A DNA stretch of 7,876 bases, taken from contig JAGWUK010000120.1 of assembly GCA_028868455.1 (NCBI GenBank), positions 1-7,876 of the forward strand, read 5' to 3'. The DNA comes from Burkholderiales bacterium. GTDB taxonomy: Bacteria > Pseudomonadota > Gammaproteobacteria > Burkholderiales > Burkholderiaceae_D. Both the position numbers and the translations under genes were made by a program. This document shows, piece by piece, positions 1 through 5,408 of the stretch. The stretch's first letter is position 1. Each line of letters starts with the position of its first letter. Below the pieces are notes generated by a model. It was not told the origin of the DNA. It did not search any database and saw only the letters and a program-made list of their open reading frames with translations.

Positions 1-437
1 CCCCAGTCTGCGATATCCGAAAAAAATGCATTTGCAACGAAAGGCAACTCGTTCACCCGAAATCCACCCAGTAGCGTCAAAGGATGCGCTTCCGTTCCCA
101 GCGCCAGCAGCGCAGTCAAAGGCAAAGCAAAAAGTAAAGTCCACAATGCCAAATGCACGAGTCTGGAAAGGACATGCATCCATGTCGGCATCAGCAGCCT
201 GGGCGCAGCTGGCCGCAGTGCAACCCAGACTAGCCGTAGCGATGTGAGCACGAATACGAGCATACCCAGAGACTCATGCCAAACGATGTCATTGCGTGTA
301 CCAGGGTCTATCCCCTCGTGCATCAATCGACCAAAGTTGCCGGGGCCTAAAACAAATGCCGCGACCACTACGAGCGCTGTGATCCAATGAAACGCTTTGC
401 TGAGTTTGTCATATTGATCAGAATTATTTTGTTTCAC
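1..437 (-). CDS. Cytochrome b561 family protein (3' end beyond the window)
   Basis: This is the N-terminal 145 codons of a prokaryotic cytochrome b561 (CybB-like), an inner-membrane di-heme protein that passes electrons across or within the membrane, usually from the quinol pool. It was read by translating the minus strand from a GTG at 437, since no in-frame ATG exists between the upstream TGA and this point. The visible hallmarks are His17 in AFHW at the start of helix 1, His54 in WHESLG at the start of helix 2, and His95 in RLVHLALW at helix 3. These fit the heme-ligand positions of the family; the fourth helix lies outside the window. Hydrophobic stretches fall near residues 18-31, 56-75 and 92-114. 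It is the last visible gene of the PepSY-PAP2-DUF347-lipoprotein-DUF347 run and starts 48 bases after the preceding stop. The Shine-Dalgarno sequence is poor, so the start is less certain than the family. Confidence 0.85.
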   Translation of the reverse strand, partial: MKQNNSDQYDKLSKAFHWITALVVVAAFVLGPGNFGRLMHEGIDPGTRNDIVWHESLGMLVFVLTSLRLVWVALRPAAPRLLMPTWMHVLSRLVHLALWTLLFALPLTALLALGTEAHPLTLLGGFRVNELPFVANAFFSDIADW

Positions 438-485
438 GATATCACTACATTTAAAAATTTCTACTAGCGCAATACATAAGCATTT

Positions 486-1244
486 TCAATGCGAAATTCT
501 CGCTGCGCGCTGCTTGAACAACAAGATAGCGATCAGCATGAAAGCAAGCAGCGCAGCCGATGCTGAATAACGACTCAGCGCCAATCCCCCTTCATTGAGA
601 GGCTTGTCCAAAAAATCGCCGACCACAGCACCAAGAGGGCGGGTCAAAATAAACGCTGCCCAGAAAAGCATGGTATGCGAGAGTTTTGTCCAATAGTACG
701 CTGCAACGACCACGGCCAACAATGTGCTGAACACGATAGCGCCACCACCGTAACCCAGGTCTGCGGTATCCGCCGTCCAATCGCCCAGCGCCGTTCCCAA
801 TGTCTGGGAAAACATAATTGTCACCCAATAAAACATCTCAGCCTTTGGCGAACTGACAGTACTTACCGAGATTGCGCCTAAGCTTCGATGCCAGATCAAC
901 AGTGAGCCGAACAATAAAGTCATCAGCAAGATCGTGCCACCAGCGTAGCCGATACCGAGAGATCGGTCGGCAAAATCGGCCAGCGTTGTCCCAACCGTGG
1001 TGGTGGCAATGATCGTCGCCCAGTAAAGCAAAGGCCGAAAAGTCCTGGCCTTCATTTGTGCAAAGACCGCCACCAGAAATAAGACAGAGAAAATCGCCGT
1101 ACCAATCAGGTAACCCAGATTCATTGACATCGACACGGCATCGCCACCGGTTTCACCAAGCGTTGTCGCGGCAATTTTGATGATCCAAAACACGAGGGTG
1201 ACCTCTGGAACTTTGCTCAAAACTTTTTCTGTTGAAGTATTCAT
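486..1244 (-). CDS. DUF347 four-repeat integral membrane protein (copy B, COG4705-like)
   Basis: A polytopic inner-membrane protein of about 252 residues made of four tandem repeats of two helices each, as in the Pfam DUF347 / COG4705 family of unknown function. Each repeat has the same signature, [FY]-W-x7-[TP]-[LV]-G-x3-[GA]-D, at residues 19-35, 74-90, 139-155 and 194-210. The invariant aspartates are therefore D35, D90, D155 and D210; repeat 1 adds a glutamate (GETGGD) and repeat 4 an arginine (TRPLG). There is no signal peptide, and the C-terminus is basic (KQRAARISH). ATGs lie at 1250 and 1244. I chose 1244 because AGGA lies directly against the first ATG but six bases before the second; the 1250 start would give 254 residues. 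It lies 19 bases after the lipoprotein gene, clearly in the same transcript. It is paralogous to the gene at 1755-2537. The function is unknown; intramembrane acids suggest cation or proton handling, which is inference. Confidence 0.88.
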   Translation of the reverse strand: MNTSTEKVLSKVPEVTLVFWIIKIAATTLGETGGDAVSMSMNLGYLIGTAIFSVLFLVAVFAQMKARTFRPLLYWATIIATTTVGTTLADFADRSLGIGYAGGTILLMTLLFGSLLIWHRSLGAISVSTVSSPKAEMFYWVTIMFSQTLGTALGDWTADTADLGYGGGAIVFSTLLAVVVAAYYWTKLSHTMLFWAAFILTRPLGAVVGDFLDKPLNEGGLALSRYSASAALLAFMLIAILLFKQRAARISH

Positions 1245-1263
1245 CGCCATTCCTGTTCGCTGA

Positions 1264-1725
1264 TTAAGGCTTCGCCTGAAGGGAGTCGAAAATACCCAGC
1301 AAATCGCTCATCGCCTTCTTACAGTCCGCCGGATGCGGTTCGTCTGCACGCAACGCACTGAGTGCACGGTCAATGGCCTTGTCGAGCACATGCCAATCAT
1401 CGGCGGCACGAGGCTTCAAGCCAGCCTCCGCCGCATCCCATGCGATTTCCAGTTCCTTGATGCGTGCTTTGGCTGCGGGCAGATCGCCCTTGTCCACGAT
1501 GACGGCAACGTCTGCGGCGATCTGCCGAAATGCCGACAGGTCTCCTAATTTGGACGCTGCCTTTGCCTGCGGCGCAGACATGCTCTGGCTTGGTGACACC
1601 GGCGCAGAACCGGCGACACCGGCGTCGTTAGGCTTTGAACAGGCTGTCGCAAACGCAACAAATGCGATAAGCGACAGTATGGCAAACGAGCGAGTCTGAG
1701 AAGTCAGAGAAAACTGTTGAGGCAT
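1264..1725 (-). CDS. Small helical periplasmic lipoprotein, unknown function
   Basis: A 153-residue predicted lipoprotein. The N-terminus has a short charged region, a hydrophobic core (about 14-27) and a lipobox ending ATAC, so Cys29 would be lipidated and the protein anchored on the periplasmic side. A Ser/Pro/Ala-rich linker (about 30-57) follows, then an amphipathic helical domain (about 60-150). That domain contains a W-D-A-A-E segment (96-100), a D-D-W-H-x3-D-K-A-I-D segment (109-119) and a lone Cys135. The ATG at 1725 is chosen because AAGGAA lies about eight bases upstream and the signal peptide begins there; the longer open frame to 1851 overlaps the preceding gene and adds 42 non-signal-like residues. 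It sits 29 bases after one DUF347 gene and 19 bases before the other, so a structural or accessory role to those proteins is likely. I do not recognise a characterised homologue. Confidence 0.82.
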   Translation of the reverse strand: MPQQFSLTSQTRSFAILSLIAFVAFATACSKPNDAGVAGSAPVSPSQSMSAPQAKAASKLGDLSAFRQIAADVAVIVDKGDLPAAKARIKELEIAWDAAEAGLKPRAADDWHVLDKAIDRALSALRADEPHPADCKKAMSDLLGIFDSLQAKP

Positions 1726-1754
1726 GATGTATTCCTTGAATGATTGAGCGTAGA

Positions 1755-2537
1755 TTATTCGACGGCGGTGGTGCTCATGCTGCGGCCAAAACTGAACTGC
1801 GCAACGGCCACCAGTATCACAATCACGCTCAGAAACAGTGCGCTGGTCCACATGGCGCCCATGCCGAAGCCGCCGTAGATTCTGGCCTGCGTCAGCAGGT
1901 CGCCAAGCGCGGCGCCAAACGGACGGGTCAGGATGTAAGCAATCCAGAATGTCAGCACTGCGTTACCCCCCATGCGCCATGCCATAAAAGTGATCGCAAT
2001 CAGTGTGCCAAACGACACTGCTCCCCAGGTAAAACCAAGGCCAAGCGCTTCGGTCGCGAGGTCACCCGCCGCAGTTCCCAATGCAAACGTACAGAGAATG
2101 GCGGCCCAATAAAACAGCTCCCTGCGGCGCGTGCAAATCGCATGGATGGACAAACTGCGTTCAACCCAAAACCACAGCGCAAAAATCCCCGCCAGCGCCA
2201 CAGCAAATGCCGCCGTGCTGGCATACAGACTTACGCCGAGTCCATCGGTGAGCAAGTCAGTAATCAGGGTGCCCACCACGCTGACCAGAACGACGGTGAG
2301 CCAGTAAATCCACGGCGTGTAACGCCGGGTGCGCAACTGCATGAGTAGCGCAACAAGCAACAGCACTCCCATCACGGTGCGCGTCACGCCTTGGCCAAAA
2401 CCAGCGTTGACAGCCAGATAGTCAGCGCCAGTTTCGCCGACTGTCGTGGACATGATCTTGATGATCCAGAACGAGAGTGTCACTTCCGGTACTTTATTGA
2501 GCCAGTTTGATGCGGAAGACATGGTCAGCTTATTCAT
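1755..2537 (-). CDS. DUF347 four-repeat integral membrane protein (copy A, COG4705-like)
   Basis: A 260-residue polytopic membrane protein, paralogous to the gene at 486-1244. It has the four DUF347 repeats, each about two helices, with signatures at residues 23-39 (FWIIKI...GETGAD), 78-94, 143-159 and 197-213. The repeated Trp, Gly and Asp are all kept (D39, D94, D159, D213). The two copies agree best in the first repeat (KVPEVTLxFWIIKI) and the fourth (ILTRPxGAxxGD), and differ more in repeat 2, where this copy reads VVGTLITD. An AGGAAA ribosome site lies about nine bases before the ATG, supporting this start. It follows the PAP2 gene after a 76-base spacer holding a 10-base-stem hairpin and a run of seven T on the coding strand. 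The function is unknown. Two divergent copies in one operon suggest a heteromeric complex or two specificities, which is inference. Confidence 0.88.
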   Translation of the reverse strand: MNKLTMSSASNWLNKVPEVTLSFWIIKIMSTTVGETGADYLAVNAGFGQGVTRTVMGVLLLVALLMQLRTRRYTPWIYWLTVVLVSVVGTLITDLLTDGLGVSLYASTAAFAVALAGIFALWFWVERSLSIHAICTRRRELFYWAAILCTFALGTAAGDLATEALGLGFTWGAVSFGTLIAITFMAWRMGGNAVLTFWIAYILTRPFGAALGDLLTQARIYGGFGMGAMWTSALFLSVIVILVAVAQFSFGRSMSTTAVE

Positions 2538-2570
2538 TATTTATTTCCTAAAAAAATAGCGGATTGTTCA

Positions 2571-2602
2571 TGGGCTAAGTCTGACTGAGCAAACTTAGCC
2601 CA
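2571..2602 (-). repeat. Intercistronic hairpin between PAP2 and DUF347 copy A
   Basis: A perfect 10-base inverted repeat, TGGGCTAAGT at 2571-2580 and ACTTAGCCCA at 2593-2602, with a 12-base loop. On the minus-strand transcript it starts 11 bases after the PAP2 stop. A run of seven U (2550-2556) comes about 14 bases after the stem rather than directly after it, so it is not a textbook terminator. It may be a partial terminator, a 3'-end stabiliser or a processing site that sets different levels for upstream and downstream genes. Confidence 0.6.
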
Positions 2603-2613
2603 GCCATAGTCTC

Positions 2614-3210
2614 TCATTTGCGTACCCAGCCAATATAGATGAGTTTTCCGAACAAAATTTGATGAATCCTGAGCGCAACGGCGTAAATGGCAGGCAGATA
2701 GAGACTCCCGCCAAGTAATGCCAGCCATGCGCTCAGCACGGCGACCAAGGCCGCACCCACCATGTCCAACGGAAAATGTACGCCAAGATAAATACGCGCC
2801 CAAGCAACGGGCATCCCCAACAATACCAACACTAGTCCAGCCTGACACAGCGTTCGGTGCATCAGAAAACTAAAGGCAACCGCCCACAGAAGCGTCAGAT
2901 GGTCGCTGGGAAAGGAAGAATCCGCCGCATGAGGAATCAGTGTATGACCGAGTCCAATCATGAAAGGACGCGGATGTTGCCAGACCAGCCCGATGATCTG
3001 GTTGATCAGCAAACCTGCCAATCCGGACACAGTCGCCTGAAGCAGATTCTTGCGGGTAAGTTCACCTCCGCGCAGCCAACCGATGCCGATGATGACCGGT
3101 AGCATCCAGATGGCGTACTCAGCAAAAAAAGTGGCGATGATCAGCAACAACGCGCTTGGATGCGCAGGTGCATTCAGCCAAAGAAATAGTGTGTGGTTGA
3201 TGTATTCCAT
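2614..3210 (-). CDS. PAP2-family membrane phosphatase (undecaprenyl-diphosphatase-like)
   Basis: A 198-residue membrane phosphatase of the PAP2 superfamily, closest in style to BcrC/YbjG-type undecaprenyl pyrophosphate phosphatases, which release phosphate from the lipid carrier on the periplasmic face. The motifs are HPRPF (R81, P82), SSFPSDH (99-104, with S102 and H104) and RIYLGVHFPLD (R139, H145 nucleophile, D149), so the active site looks complete apart from one point. The lysine that opens the canonical K-x6-RP motif is Gly74 here. About six hydrophobic segments are visible. The start at 3210 has GGGAG about six bases upstream. The gene lies 55 bases after the PepSY gene. The substrate cannot be read from sequence; lipid diphosphates fit the family. 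PAP2 enzymes also occur in some metal-resistance operons (PbrB in lead resistance), which is relevant to the neighbouring efflux genes only as an analogy. Confidence 0.9.
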   Translation of the reverse strand: MEYINHTLFLWLNAPAHPSALLLIIATFFAEYAIWMLPVIIGIGWLRGGELTRKNLLQATVSGLAGLLINQIIGLVWQHPRPFMIGLGHTLIPHAADSSFPSDHLTLLWAVAFSFLMHRTLCQAGLVLVLLGMPVAWARIYLGVHFPLDMVGAALVAVLSAWLALLGGSLYLPAIYAVALRIHQILFGKLIYIGWVRK

Positions 3211-3222
3211 GAAGTCTCCCTA

Positions 3223-3251
3223 GCCGTATCACGCCTCAGGAATGATACGGC
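3223..3251 (-). repeat. Intercistronic hairpin just before the PAP2 ribosome site
   Basis: A perfect 9-base inverted repeat, GCCGTATCA at 3223-3231 and TGATACGGC at 3243-3251, with an 11-base loop. In the transcript the stem ends two bases before the GGGAG ribosome site of the PAP2 gene and begins 14 bases after the PepSY stop. There is no U-run behind it, so it is not an intrinsic terminator. It could influence translation initiation or mRNA processing. Confidence 0.55.
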
Positions 3252-3265
3252 CATGTGGCAAGCAG

Positions 3266-3601
3266 TCAGTCCGGCTTGTCGTTGTCGTCATCCCGATCCG
3301 CTTTGTCTTCATCGGATGAAATAACCGTACCCTTGTCAGCATCGACCTTGACATCGAAGACCTTTGCGCCACTAACGACTTCCACGTCATACACCCAGCC
3401 GTGTTTCGAATTTTCATACTCGGCGCGCGATGCTTTGCCGTGTGCATGCAGTTCAGCCGTCGTGACGGCCTGAGCGAGCGGGATATTTGCCTTGGCAATG
3501 GACATGGCGTCATTTTCCATGACGCCATGAGCTGCATAGGCGACGGTGCTTGCTGCGGCGATGCCAGCAGCAAGCAAGAAAAATTTGCTAAAACGATTCA
3601 T
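3266..3601 (-). CDS. Small secreted PepSY-domain protein
   Basis: A 111-residue exported protein. Residues 1-23 form a Sec signal peptide (basic MNRFSK, hydrophobic core, AYA before the likely cleavage site). Residues about 33-96 form a single PepSY domain, recognisable from the pattern ...A(I/K)A...PLAQAVTTAELHAHGKA...EYEN...GWVYDVEVV...KVFDVKVDADKGTVIS. The tail (97-111) is strongly acidic, with eight Asp or Glu in fifteen residues. Free periplasmic PepSY proteins are thought to act as inhibitors or ligand-binding modules, and none of this is assigned here. GGAG lies about eight bases before the ATG. It is the first gene of the six-gene minus-strand run and is preceded by a 203-base non-coding stretch, so the operon promoter should lie there. 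The acidic tail could bind cations, which is inference. Confidence 0.87.
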   Translation of the reverse strand: MNRFSKFFLLAAGIAAASTVAYAAHGVMENDAMSIAKANIPLAQAVTTAELHAHGKASRAEYENSKHGWVYDVEVVSGAKVFDVKVDADKGTVISSDEDKADRDDDNDKPD

Positions 3602-3641
3602 GATGGTTCTCCAAAAAACGCAGGTATTTGCGCAATGGAGA

Positions 3642-3657
3642 GATTACGGACGTTAAC
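3642..3657. promoter_or_regulatory. Possible response-regulator site upstream of the PepSY operon
   Basis: Two similar six-base units, GATTAC at 3642-3647 and GTTAAC at 3652-3657, repeat at a 10-base interval about 40-55 bases before the PepSY start. OmpR/PhoB-family regulators often bind such one-turn direct repeats. The repeat is short and imperfect and no convincing -35/-10 pair was found beside it, so this is only a candidate within the 3602-3804 spacer. Nothing else clear was seen in that spacer. Confidence 0.2.
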
Positions 3658-3804
3658 TTAGCTGGTACTGAGCGGCCACCCCAAAAACTTCACACGCCTG
3701 CTTTCACGATCTGGGTTACTTCTCTTTACACACTACTATTCAAGCAAAGAAACAGGGACTTATAGAAACCAGAGGCGTGCTCTCAAGCATGCATAGAGCA
3801 ACCG

Positions 3805-4923
3805 TCACAGCAAGGCATGTAGTCCTTGATAGCCGACATATAAGCCAACCAGCACAATCAGCGCCCCCGAAAAATAAGGTGCCTTGCGCGCGAATTCGCC
3901 AAAGCCGCCCCAGTGTCTGGAAGCATGTTTCACGCTCAAGGCAGCCAGCGCGCCGGAAGCCACCATCGTCAACGCCAGACCGATGCTGAAGCACAGTACA
4001 AGGCTGGCGCCGAGCGCGATTTTTTTCAGTTGCAGGCACAGCAGCAAGACCGTAATCGATGCCGGACAAGGAATCAATCCCCCTGTCAGGCCAAATATGA
4101 CAATCTGCGTCGTCGTCACTTCGCGATTCGCAAAACGGCGGCGGATGTCATTGGCATGCGCGAGTTCATGCGGATCTTGATAACCCGGCGCAGCGATGTC
4201 CAAACCTTCATAGTCACCGATTGCATGATGGTGATGTTCATGCTCGGCAAATTCCACATCATAGTCGTGGCTATGCTGTCCGTGTCCCAGGTGCAGGCGC
4301 GCGACAAATTCGTGCGGTTCGGGGATGATCTGTTCCGACTCGACAAACCCGTCGCGCTGAACAAAGCGGAAGCTCTGACGGCTGCCATCGGATCGCTCCG
4401 TCTCGATCCGCACCTGATCGGCGCTCCATGCGTCACCGCCATTCCCTTCCCTGTACAAGCGAAAGCGTGGCGGTACGCCAGCTTCGAACACTTCCAGCCG
4501 CACCACACCGTGACCAGTGTCGATGTACTTGCTCTCGTCATGGCCGTGATCGTGGTCATGATCATGATCGTGAAAACAGGCGTGTTGCTGCTGCCATGTA
4601 CGCCAGATCATCCACGTCGCAACGCCAATGATGAGTAGCGCCGACGCCAATTGAAAATACGGTTCCGTCGCTTCCGCGTTCCAGTTGCGTCCGAAGTAAA
4701 GACCAGCCATGGCAACTGCCCATACCACGGCGGTGTGCGAGACCGTCGCCGAGAGCCCCAGCAATACGGCCTGCGCGAGCGTGCCACGAATCGCAACGAT
4801 GAAGGCCGCCATCATGGTTTTGGAGTGGCCTGGTTCAAGTCCGTGCAACGCACCCAGCAAGATCGCGCTGGGAATAAATAACCAGGCATTGCCCTGCTGT
4901 AAAAGGGTAGAGAATTCGGTCAT
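3805..4923 (-). CDS. rcnA: RcnA-type nickel/cobalt efflux permease with inserted soluble domain
   Basis: A 372-residue inner-membrane exporter of the NiCoT/RcnA family that expels Ni(II) and Co(II). Family marks are HGLEPGHSKT (27-36) in the first helix, SH at 62-63 in the second, and GLTGGLIPCPASITVLL (277-293) after the central loop. About three hydrophobic segments lie before residue 110 and three after 270. The central loop is long. It starts with a His/Asp run (114-129), continues with a probably beta-rich stretch (138-210, VVRLEVFEAGVPPRFRLY...FRFVQRDGF...EFVARL), and ends with a second His cluster (211-233, including HEHHHH). E. coli RcnA is about 274 residues, so roughly 100 residues are extra, mainly this soluble insert. 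The gene starts 12 bases after the repressor stop. No Shine-Dalgarno is visible, only a run of eight A, so translation may be coupled. Regulation by the preceding repressor and palindrome is expected. Exact metal specificity is inferred. Confidence 0.88.
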   Translation of the reverse strand: MTEFSTLLQQGNAWLFIPSAILLGALHGLEPGHSKTMMAAFIVAIRGTLAQAVLLGLSATVSHTAVVWAVAMAGLYFGRNWNAEATEPYFQLASALLIIGVATWMIWRTWQQQHACFHDHDHDHDHGHDESKYIDTGHGVVRLEVFEAGVPPRFRLYREGNGGDAWSADQVRIETERSDGSRQSFRFVQRDGFVESEQIIPEPHEFVARLHLGHGQHSHDYDVEFAEHEHHHHAIGDYEGLDIAAPGYQDPHELAHANDIRRRFANREVTTTQIVIFGLTGGLIPCPASITVLLLCLQLKKIALGASLVLCFSIGLALTMVASGALAALSVKHASRHWGGFGEFARKAPYFSGALIVLVGLYVGYQGLHALL

Positions 4924-4935
4924 GATTGTTTTTTT

Positions 4936-5205
4936 TCACAGATATTTGGTAATGGCCTTGAACTCGCGGATGGTGTCGTCCGCGCTTTGGGTGCCTTCAC
5001 GTACGGCGTGTTCAAGGCAATGGTCGATATGGTCGTGCACCAGCGTTTTTTTTGCATTGCTGATAGCGCTTTCGACAGCCTGAAGCTGCTGCGCGATATC
5101 CAGACAGTTGCGCTCCTCTTCGAGCATGGTAATGATGCTTTTGAGATGTCCCCCGGCGCGCTTGAGTCGTTTGATGATTTCTGGATGAGAGGCGTGTGTC
5201 GTCAT
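4936..5205 (-). CDS. CsoR/RcnR-family metal-responsive repressor (DmeR-like)
   Basis: An 89-residue all-helical DNA-binding repressor of the CsoR/RcnR/FrmR family (DUF156), which lets go of DNA when metal binds. The sequence opens HPEIIKRLKRAGGHL and contains ERNCLDIAQQLQAVESAI and VHDHIDHCLEHAV. The ligand positions are Cys34, His59 and Cys63, spaced 25 and 4 apart, as in CsoR (Cys-His-Cys) and InrS, whereas E. coli RcnR has His at the last position. His4 and His7 near the N-terminus could supply a further ligand, as in nickel and cobalt sensors. It is directly followed by the RcnA-type exporter, so Ni/Co sensing is the best guess, although the C-H-C set would also fit copper. A perfect palindrome ends four bases before the ATG and should be the autoregulatory operator. 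The only ribosome-site-like sequence (AGGA at 5216-5219) lies inside that palindrome. Confidence 0.9.
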   Translation of the reverse strand: MTTHASHPEIIKRLKRAGGHLKSIITMLEEERNCLDIAQQLQAVESAISNAKKTLVHDHIDHCLEHAVREGTQSADDTIREFKAITKYL

Positions 5206-5209
5206 TTTG

Positions 5210-5241
5210 GTATGATCCTATCCTGGTGGATAGGATCATAC
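5210..5241. promoter_or_regulatory. Perfect 14+14 palindrome: likely operator of the efflux operon
   Basis: Bases 5210-5223 (GTATGATCCTATCC) and 5228-5241 are exact reverse complements around a 4-base centre (TGGT). Each arm contains ATCC twice, so the site has four half-elements. It abuts the repressor start, the usual place for a CsoR/RcnR-family operator. On the minus strand the distal arm reads TATGAT (5240-5235), five of six matches to a sigma70 -10, with only a weak -35 (TGGCGA, 5258-5263) 17 bases upstream. Repressor binding would then block the promoter. If transcription begins near 5228, the mRNA keeps only the proximal arm, leaving AGGA free as ribosome site. Confidence 0.8.
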
Positions 5242-5310
5242 TGGAAAAATAAGCCGGTCGCCAGCGATCCCTCTCCGGCACCGCCTGAATGCATTTTCTG
5301 TCGCGCCGAC

Positions 5311-5349
5311 GAAAACGCCGCCGGCCACCAACAAGGTGACCGGCGGCGT
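5311..5349 (-). terminator. Rho-independent terminator of the TonB receptor gene
   Basis: A 15-base stem, arms 5315-5329 and 5335-5349, with a 5-base loop (AACAA on the plus strand). One G-U pair occurs in the minus-strand RNA and the rest are Watson-Crick. It is very GC-rich and is followed in the minus-strand transcript by a short U-run (5312-5315). It lies about 60 bases past the receptor stop and separates the receptor from the efflux operon. Confidence 0.85.
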
Positions 5350-5408
5350 CAGGCCCTTTTGCAGTAGTCCACTCTTCGGCAGCGACGTATGCTGACCGAA
5401 AACAATGA

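Noticed and set aside
1726..1851. N-terminal extension of the lipoprotein to 1851
   Set aside because: It would overlap the preceding DUF347 gene, lacks a ribosome site, and would bury the signal peptide; the ATG at 1725 has AAGGAA upstream.
1740..2348. Long plus-strand open frame of 202 codons opposite DUF347 copy A
   Set aside because: Its translation is rich in Arg, Gln, His and Lys with no domain, and it lies wholly within a strongly supported minus-strand membrane protein. It is an antisense shadow.
3691..3779. Inverted copies of CACGCCT/AGGCGTG in the spacer upstream of PepSY
   Set aside because: Seven bases, about 75 apart, with no matching promoter elements; easily chance.
3778..3800. 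Possible terminator after the exporter (stem TGCTCT/AGAGCA)
   Set aside because: Only six base pairs, an 11-base loop and no U-run behind it.
4555..4585. Tandem repeat of CAT/GTC-like triplets
   Set aside because: These are the His-Asp codons of the exporter's metal-binding loop, explained by the protein.
3913..4638. Plus-strand open frame of 241 codons opposite the exporter
   Set aside because: It is an antisense shadow of the RcnA-type gene; the GCN/CAN-rich His codons keep the opposite frame open.
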